DNA from: Eublepharis macularius | Lineage: Eukaryota > Chordata > Lepidosauria > Squamata > Eublepharidae | DNA: 64,000 bases | NCBI RefSeq assembly: GCF_028583425.1 | Contig: NC_072795.1 | Span: forward strand, 66,974,001 to 67,038,000 | Direction: 5' to 3' | In this document: piece by piece, positions 56,480 to 64,000 of the stretch | How the letters are laid out: every line of letters starts with the position of its first letter | Position numbering within the stretch: the stretch's first letter is position 1 | Notes under the pieces: model-generated | What the model saw: the letters and a program-made list of their open reading frames with translations, nothing else | Database searches by the model: none | What the model was told of the DNA's origin: nothing | Program-made: the position numbers and the translations under genes

Positions 56480-58015
56480 ACATTCTTGCAATTGGGTCCA
56501 GTCCAGCTGAGTTGCTAATGGGTCTTCTTCTCGGGACATGTTTTGATTATGTCCACCCTGACGTTGCAAGACACAGTCTAAGAATGGCTGCTTTGGCATT
56601 TCCCAAACTTTTTATAGTGGAGGTATTGTTTTTTCTGGAAACAAACTTTTATCTTTAAAAAAAAGTTTTTGAGTATGTGTAAAGAGTAAAACTTGCCATA
56701 CACACTGCTTCTGTATAAATCATTATTCAGAGCATGTATAAATCATTATTCAGAGCATTATTCAGAGCATTATTCCGAGCATTTCTGAGGACCAGTCACT
56801 TCACTATGTCTGTCTGCATCAGGCATGATTTAATGGTCCAGTTACACTCTGTAGAGAGACATGGGAAAATTCTCCTCCTCCAGCAGAGAGGAATTGGAGG
56901 GCAGCAGGTAGAGCACCAAATCATTTAGAGATGTAGTAGGCAGCTGCTTCTGTTGGCTTGGAATCACAGGAGACTTTACCTTATTTTGGAGGGTGGGATA
57001 GTTGTTGCTGTTCTATAGTACTGATTTGCCCTAGCACACAGTTTAGGAGTTACTGCCCTAGTGGAACAAACACAGAAAATGGGTGACATGTGCCTACACA
57101 ATTAGACATTAGTAACAAAGGCTTACTTGTAATTCCACCCCTGAGGGAGAAGAGGTGGAGCAGGGGTACAGCCCTAAAGAAGGCAGCAGCCCAGTTGCAA
57201 AGCTGAGAAGAGAGCCCATTAGGACAGCTACAGCAAGGGAAGAACAGCCAGGAGGGAGTTCAACCAGTACTAGCTCTCTGTGGAGCAAAGGACTCCTCTG
57301 GTTTAAAGGCTTCCTTGAGAGGAAGGGCTCACTCAGGAGGAGGAGTATGGAAACAGAAGTGAGGAGTGGAAGAGGGATGAAAGGCCCTAGTTGAATGAAG
57401 TGAGGGGAACAGCTGGTTGGCAGCTGGATAGGTGCAGTAGACAGCCAGGCTTGGAGCCTTTGTGGGTTGGAGAATACTACCGAGAGGCTTGAAAATCACA
57501 ATTTCTGGCCAAGTAGGAAGCCAGAAGGAACATTTCCTACTTGACCCAGGCAGATTGGCTTAAACCGGCAGAAAGGGTGCAGCGGCCAGGGCAAGAGCTG
57601 GTAGAAAGCTGAGAATGTAGCCCAGCACTTACATGGGAGCAAATAGAGATGATGAGAGGTGAACTGGCCAGGCTTCTACATGGTGGTTAAACTCTGGAAC
57701 TAGCACTGTAAAAGATCTAAGCAATTAAAGGGCAACCTATACATTTCTGGTATGATGACAGTTCTTTGGGACTAGAAAGAAGGTAGCACACCCCTCCCAG
57801 GAGGATGAGACACCTGGCCCTGGGGGCTTTATACATACTTACTAATAATTAAAAGGTCCTGTAGGAGATACTTGAGATACCAGGACGTCCTCTGTTTTTT
57901 ATTGCATATCATCTTCCTAGTACTTTGAACAGAAACTTATTTTACATAGTAGTACTGAAGGATGATAAATCAATGAGACGGTTTTGAAATGTATAATAAT
58001 GAAGATATCAGAATA
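56480..58015. other. Upstream intergenic DNA
   Basis: A small tandem array of CATTATTCAGAGCAT-like units lies at 56712-56786. A purine-rich stretch at about 57150-57800 has open frames without recognised domains. No neighbouring gene is visible. Confidence 0.4.
56712..56786. repeat. Short tandem repeat (ATTATTCAGAGC)
   Basis: Four to five degenerate copies of ATTATTCAGAGC, the first two in a larger TGTATAAATCATTATTCAGA unit. Confidence 0.75.
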
Positions 58016-58020
58016 GTAAA

Positions 58021-58310
58021 GAGTCCAGTAGCACCTTTAAGACTAACCAGCTTTATTGTAGCTTAAGCTTTCGAGAACCACAGCTCTCTTGCAAATCAGT
58101 TGCAAAAGTCATGAAAGAGGTTGATTGCATCTACTCCCCCCTCCCCTCACCACCTATATATCTCTGGCCAGTTTCTTCATACCCTTCATGCATCTGACGA
58201 AAACTGAGGTTCTCAAAAGCTTATGCTATAATAAAGTTGGTTAGTCTTAAAGGTGCTACTGGACTCTTTTTGATTTCGCTACTACAGACTAACACAGCTA
58301 ACTCCTCTGA
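58021..58310. repeat. Foldback element with about 60-bp inverted arms
   Basis: Left arm GAGTCCAGTAGCACCTTTAA..., right arm ...TTAAAGGTGCTACTGGACTC. The arms match over about 60 bp, including AAGCTTTCGAGAACC versus GGTTCTCAAAAGCTT, and are separated by about 125 bp. ACTACAGACTAACACAGCTA follows the right arm, as in fragments elsewhere in this window. Family not assigned; no coding capacity. Confidence 0.75.
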
Positions 58311-58609
58311 ATCGATGAAGATAACAACTTTATCACAGTTGGTTCCTGGTTGTTTGTAAAAGATCCACATATGGATATTCTGTAATTCTTTTTTTTAAAC
58401 AATTTTTATTGAATATCTTTAACTTACAATGATATATAACTATATCTATAACAATATAATGCCATTTTCTACTCGAGTTAGATTGTTCGAAATCTTGTCA
58501 AAAATTAGATAGTCCTATACCTTATTATACCATTGTGACAAGGGGGGCAGTGTGGGATTCCTCCAGCTAGATGCAACTAGACTTTTGGCTGCTGTTAGTA
58601 AGGTGGCAA

Positions 58610-59349
58610 TTAACACCTGGGTGGGATCAGGCACAGAGCAGGAGGCAAATCCCTTCTTCCATTCACCCAGCCGGAACAAGAAGTGGAGCAGGTAGAAATG
58701 CCTGCCTCCTTCAACCTATTGGAATAAGGCACTGAGCAGGCGGCAATGCCCACCCCATCTTCACCCTATCGGAATCAGGAGCCAAGCAGGCAGCAATCTC
58801 TGTCCCCCTTCAACCTGCTGGAATCAGGAGCAGAGAAGGTGGCAATGCCCGCACCCCCTTCACCCAGTTGGGATCAGGAGCGGAGCACGTAGCAAAGCCC
58901 ATCGCCTGCCTTCACCTGTCGGGATCAGGCGAGAAGCAGAAGGTAGTGCTCACTCCTCCCCTCACCCAGTAAGGAACAGGTGGCACTGCCCACCCCCCTT
59001 CACCCAGCTGGGATAAGGAGCAGAGCAGGCAGCAGTGCCTGCCCCCCTTCACCTAGCCAAAATCAGGCACAGAGCAGAAGGCAATGCCCATTTCCCTTCA
59101 CCCAGCTGGGATCAGGAGTGGAGCAGGTGGCAATGCCTGCCCCCTTTCCTTGCCTGTATCTGTCATGCAGCAGGTAGCAAAGCCCACCACCCCTTCATGT
59201 TGCTGAGATCAGGTGTGGAGCAAGTGGCAATACTCACCCCACTCCTTCACCGGCTGGAATCACTGATGGAGGAGGAAGGAATGCCTGCCTTCCCACTCTC
59301 CCCTTTCTAGAACCCATCGTATTTTTCCCACAATGGGCTTTGTTTCTAG
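58610..59349 (+). mobile_element. Minisatellite ending in a Helitron-like 3' terminus
   Basis: About 13-14 units of 49-50 bp, each with TTCACCCAGCTGGGATCAGG and CAGAGCAGGTGGCAATGCC, occupy 58610-59310. They are followed by AACCCATCGTATTTTTCCC and ACAATGGGCTTTGTTTCTAG, that is a CCCAT/ATGGG hairpin, about 8 nt, then CTAG before T at 59346-59349. Helitrons end in a hairpin plus CTRR and often contain minisatellites. No 5' TC end or Rep/helicase was located, so this is an inference. Confidence 0.4.
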
Positions 59350-59672
59350 TTAATAATAAAACATTTGAGTCCTTTTACATTCTTGACAAGTTCAAATATT
59401 TATGCTTATTTGTAATCCAGTTATAAAATGGTGCCCAGGGTCTGGCAAACTCTTCTTCCATTTTCCCTTTTAATATCATCAATTTATCCGTTTCTGCTGT
59501 TTCCATAATCTTTCCCACTAGTTCTTCTTGAGTTGGTATTGTTTGTTGTTTCCAATAAAATGCTAATAAAATTCTAGCTGCTGTCATTGCATGTATTATA
59601 AAGTGTTTTTGGTCTTCGTTAAATTTATCTGGGATACAGTTCAGTAGAAACAATTCCGGCTTAAAAGGTGGC

Positions 59673-59816
59673 TGATTCCGCACACATTGGATAATGCACT
59701 TTCAATACACTTTATCAATCATTTGAGGTGGATTTTTTGTTTCACACACAAAAAAATCCGTTCCAAATGATCTATAAAGAGGATTGGAAGTGCATTATCC
59801 AACGTGTGCGGAATCA
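59673..59816. mobile_element. Palindromic MITE nested in L1
   Basis: Left arm TGATTCCGCACACATTGGAT and right arm complement TGATTCCGCACACGTTGGAT; both continue AATGCACTT and converge on an AAAAAATCC-rich centre. It interrupts the L1 ORF2 remnant. Terminal duplication not clear, superfamily unknown. Confidence 0.7.
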
Positions 59817-60619
59817 CTCAGTACTGGTATCTGTAAAATTCTATGGAGTAACTTATGTATAATTATCCAAAATCTATGTACAGTTTTACAGGTCCACTAC
59901 ATATAATAAAAAGTTCCTGTACATTTTCCTTCTTCATTCGCATTAAAAATACATACACCTTTTTAATCAGTTTTTCGTCGGAATCACATAATTTTTCAAA
60001 TTGAGTTTGTTTTGTGTAGAACCCTCCCAATTTTTTATCTTTATGATATCTAGACTCAATTTGTGTTCTTGACCACCAATCAAAATTGATATTTTGCTTT
60101 TAATAATTCTTCTTTTGTTTTTAAGGACCCTTTATCATCCAATAATTCTTTATAACTAACCACTTTAGCTATTGAGAATACGTTTGGTTGTATGAAAGCT
60201 TCCAAAGGTGAGTTCCATTGTGGAGTTTTGACATATATCAATGGTACATTTTTTTCCCATATTGAAAGAATCTATTTTCTTATCCTTTGATTTTTAAAAT
60301 ATTTATGAACAGTAGCTTTACCATACCAGACAAAAGCATGCCAACCCAACTTTAAATCATGATCTTCAATTGCCAGCGATCTTGTGTTATCTAACATAAT
60401 CCATTCTCTCATCCATACTAAACAACATGCTCTATAATACATTTGCCAATCTGGAAGTGAAAAACCTGCATTTTCTTTAAAATCTTGGAGTGCTTTCAGT
60501 TTAATTCTTGTTTTTTGCCCTTGCCATATGAATTTTGAGATTGCTTTTCTTGACATTGTGGTTAGACAACAGCACTGTGAGATTCCTTTATCGTTAGACT
60601 GGCTGTGTAAATGGAACAA

Positions 60620-63540
60620 AATTTAATTGTGATTTGCATCAGATCATAAAAGCAATGACTGTTTGTATACAGCTTCTAGAAATGTACATCCACTTTGTTT
60701 CATAACATTTCCCTGGAATAGATAGATTAACATCATTAGCTGTACAGTTCACTTGCATGAACACAAGCTTGGCCACTAGAGAGTGGTATAAGGCTAAGAA
60801 TACACAAAGGGAGCTCTGATTCTTAAAAGTTCATACCTTGGAAATCTAGTTGGTCTTTAAGGTCCTACTGGACCAGAATCTTGCTCTGCAATTTCAGTAA
60901 TAACTTGATAAAGTATTGGTAGTTTCTTCATAAAATACCGGAAGTGACATACAATAAACCTACCTACAAAATTTCAGTTACAAATTAGAAATTTAAGCAA
61001 CAGTTTAGAAACTGAAACGATAAAATATTTGCTTAAAACCCTTAAAGTATTTCTCAATTAAAAACATTGTAACTGGATGTTGGAAAAAGTGCACGGATGG
61101 AGCTGGTGCACCTTTGGACTAGCACATTCTATAGAGAGTGTCACAACCATGATAGCCACGCACTGGCTGTCTTCTCATATCAGTACAGGGAGGGGAGTGT
61201 ACATAAGACTGTGGTGGAAAGAAATTCTGAAATGGACAAAACAAGAAGCAGCTTCTGATCAGTTCTAAGTTTGACACTTAAGGAATTTTTTAAAATATTT
61301 AATGTACTGGAAGAGGGAATGCATTGCACTAAAAGAAAAATGGATTAAGAAAATAAGGAGATTCTTGATACCAGTTTAAGGGAGAGGTGGAGAGAAAGAA
61401 CACAAATCTTGTAACCCAGTAGTATACGTGTATTTCCATTTGTAAACCTACACCCAAGCATCTGAAACATAGAAGGACTGCACTCAGGTGTCACTTTTAA
61501 CTCGTATTAAGTCTGGATGTGATGAGCCCAGCATGTTGCTATGCTCGCACACATGGCTCACTTCTTATTCTTTCCCCTGCACCTCTCTTAAAGTGGTTAG
61601 AAACTAATGCCTGATACCCACAATGCACAGCAGAGTCAGCAACAGAACATCCATGTGGCAATTTTCCTTTCACTTTCTTCCTCAATCCCCTGCAGCTGCC
61701 ATCCCCCCTCCCCCACCAGTTAAATGTCAAGTTTAAAGTGATGTTTGCCATGTTCTCCATGAGCTCTTTTTTCAGTATCAGAGGTTTTGAAACTGGAGTG
61801 TTTATATATATAGTGTGTGCATGTATGTGCACATGTGTGTAAATGGCCAAGTCCTTTTCATGGCATGTAATTTTGTTATTGAGAGGGGTCAAATTAATTA
61901 TGATAGACACAGCTATACCATCCTTTTAATCATGTGAACATAGCAGAACCATGAGCTGGGAACCTAGGACTAGTAGCTTCCCCTATTTATACCACCATGC
62001 CCATGGTGTTCATGAGGTTACAAAGTGCATGTAATGACTGAAGCATGTACAGATTTAGTAAATATACAATAAGGATTTATATTTTTAACATATTTAACAT
62101 GCATCTTATCAAAAGCCTCAGAGCAGCATCAACATTTTAAAAAACCCACTTCAATAAAACAATATGCATCCATTCAAATTTTAATGCATGACACAGCTTT
62201 CAGAAGAAGGTTGCTTAATATCCTAATAGTTGACATTTCCTGTATAAAGAGCTTTGAAGTTAGGAAGCAGAGGCTGAAAACTGAAGGGAAATCAGCAGAT
62301 GTCACTGGCATCCTTGGGGAAGTGATTCAAAAGCTTAATGGAGCTGCACTGGTTTCTGAACAATCCGGACAGAGGCAGAGAAGAGGTGGACTTTGGCTGG
62401 ACGTGAATCTATAAATAACATCTGAGAAATTACCATTTGAATGAAATTACATTTTGTAATATATTTTCTGACCTCTTTGTAGACCTAATCACTAATGAAA
62501 TATTACCTGGTCTGTGATATTAGAAATAAATCATTCCCCAGAGACACTAGAAACCATTTTTCTTTTCACTGCAATGTGGTCACATCTTGGATCTCTCTCT
62601 TCTGGCAGCTGATTCTTACTTCTTAGGTCCAACACATACATGTACTTCCCAGTCCTGCAAATGGTTCAATGTGTTTGTCTGATGAGTGTTACAGAAAATG
62701 TTAATTTGTGTGGGACAAAACTGTCAAAAATAGATGTATGAATCCATCCTGTCAGGACTGTGGTAATAATTCATTAGAAGGATCCCTGGATCCAACATTT
62801 TTGCAAGGTTGGGCCTTTTCCAGCAATGCAGTCTGTCCAAGGACAAGTAGAAACTGTTGCCAGGGCCCACAATTTGATAAAACTGTAGGTGCTTCTAAAC
62901 ATTTTGAGAAATGGATGTTATAATAAAATGGTTGCCATAGGCCTAGGTCCAATCACAAAATGGTGGAAAGTTCCACAAAATGTTGAAGTTACAAACCAAG
63001 TATCTTCTTACGATAGAGGCTGCTGTTCTCGAGTGGCTGTTTACTGCAGGCATAAAGGTAATGCTTTCCTGGGCCTTTTCGAACCATCTCATATTCAATG
63101 AAGTGAAAGTTGAATTGGCTGTTTACTTTGCAGAAGAGATACTCTGTGAAAGACGTGGTTACCTGGAAACTGTTGGCAGATGCCATGATGCCTACAGGCA
63201 CCATGCTGGGGATCACTGCTGCAGGCAAGTTCCAGGAAGGTAGATGAAACAGATGCAAGGAGAGTATTTCATAGGTAGTATTAGCAAAAACAAAAAACAT
63301 AGGAACAGGGCATGCAATAACAGAACATGCTCACAGGCAGGGCCAAGAGAATTCTATACAAGACAATTCTCAAACGTTTTGGAGAAAGGACCACTTTAAA
63401 TTTACTCTGCCTTTTCAGGCCCCACTTGTAAACAAAGTCCATACTACTGTTCCTCTCCACGAATTAAATGTATGTCACATGATTTAACATGGAATAAACC
63501 TATATTTCTCATTTTAATATTTATAAATGTGTGTGTGTCT
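60620..63540. other. Intergenic DNA, nothing firm recognised
   Basis: A fragment of the GGTCCTACTGGACC-type repeat lies at 60850-60895. Open frames at 61539-61910 and 62980-63300 lack recognisable domains. No exon-like or RNA-gene structure found. Confidence 0.35.
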
Positions 63541-63544
63541 GTAT

Positions 63545-64000
63545 GTGCTATGTGCCATCAAGTCACTTGCGATTTATGGCAATTTTATGAATGAGAGACC
63601 TCCAAAATGTCCTATCATTAACAAGACTTGCTCACATCCTGCAAAGTGGAGGATGAGGCTTCTTTTATTGAGTCAAGCCATCTCATTTTGGGTCTTCCTC
63701 TTTTCTTACTGCCTTCCACTTTTGCTAGCATTATTGACTTTTCCAGAGAATCTTGACTTCTTATGATATGATCAAAGTATGATAGCCTAGGTTTTGTCAT
63801 TTTTAGCTTCTAGGGAGAATTCAGGCTTGATTTGATCTAGGACTCCCTTATTTGTCTTCTTGGCTGTCCACGGTATCCGCAAAACTCTCCTCCAGCACCA
63901 CATTTCAAATGAATCAATTTTCTTCCTGTCAGCTTTCTTCACCATCTAACTTTCATACTCATATCTAGTAATGGGGAATACCATAGTTTGGATTATCTTG
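63545..64000 (-). mobile_element. BovB-like RTE LINE 3' end, second copy
   Basis: The minus strand encodes RLSYFDHIIRSQDSLEKSIM and LAKVEGSKKRGRPKMRWLDS, the C-terminal hallmark of BovB/RTE ORF2 (the RGRPxMRWLD block). The copy continues past the window edge and preserves more of this end than the 26.1-26.8 kb copy. A (TG)n tract lies at its 3' end. Confidence 0.85.

Larger units (their letters stand above)
58385..60580 (-). mobile_element. L1 LINE 3' half, decayed, with two nested insertions
   Basis: Minus-strand blocks: SKFIWQGQKTRIKLKALQDF, NAGFSLPDWQMYYRACCLVW (60.27-60.6 kb) and NCIPDKFNEDQKHFIIHAMT, AARILLAFYWKQQTIPTQEE (59.4-59.7 kb). These are the C-terminal third of L1 ORF2. The left end (58385) is T-rich, the complement of a poly(A)-like tail. 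A MITE (59673-59816) and a minisatellite block (58610-59310) are nested in it. Confidence 0.8.

Noticed and set aside
62980..63300. Open frames on both strands
   Set aside because: Unrecognised, mutually overlapping and without start context or splice support; chance frames are likely.

Overview
This is a vertebrate nuclear window, almost certainly from a squamate reptile (lizard or snake). It holds spliced minus-strand exons and a reptile-type repeat load: CR1, L2-clade, L1 and BovB/RTE LINEs, a Penelope-like element, hAT and foldback MITEs, a tRNA-type SINE matching the Sauria SINE, and 5S-rRNA-derived SINEs. I see no prokaryotic operon, CRISPR array, rRNA or free-standing tRNA gene. The species cannot be fixed from the sequence alone. 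|| One host gene dominates. On the minus strand, from the start codon at 55956 to the stop codon at 4364, I can assemble what looks like the complete coding region of SLF2 (FAM178A), the factor that brings the SMC5-SMC6 complex to chromatin lesions. Twenty exons join with compatible splice phases into 3453 nt (1150 codons plus stop), close to the human length of just under 1,200 residues. Nineteen exons are supported by recognisable homology or by a clear reading frame with splice sites. One 34-nt exon (34574-34607) is inferred because it is the only piece I found that repairs the frame. The CpG-rich segment at about 55.69-56.42 kb is the promoter and 5' leader. The 3' UTR probably runs from 4363 towards 2.4 kb. 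|| Layout: 1-2250 is the 5' part of a decayed minus-strand L1. 2.4-4.36 kb is the probable 3' UTR. 4.36-16 kb holds the densely packed C-terminal exons with several LINE and SINE insertions. 16-25.9 kb holds C/T-rich sequence, a hAT MITE, a 1.6-kb CR1, an LTR-like stretch, a 370-bp palindrome and a Penelope-like element. 26-31 kb holds BovB, Sauria SINE and the large central exon 5. 31-42.5 kb holds long introns around exons 2-4. 42.5-55.8 kb is the 13.4-kb intron 1, with an L2-clade LINE nested in a hAT-like element and a CR1 nested in an oppositely oriented CR1. Beyond 56.4 kb lies intergenic upstream DNA with a foldback element, a decayed L1 carrying a minisatellite (possible Helitron) and a nested MITE, and a second BovB copy running off the end. 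|| The single gene is a genome-maintenance factor: an unstructured N-terminal half with a PIP-box-like motif, basic and acidic patches, and a C-terminal helical FAM178 domain of the kind that contacts SMC5-SMC6 partners. Everything else is mobile-element sequence at different ages. The most informative structural observations are nested insertions with readable target-site duplications and several long inverted repeats. I did not find evidence for a wholly new biological system; the best leads are the small exon 4, the motif split across exons 1 and 2, the possible Helitron/minisatellite, and the inverted CR1 pair.
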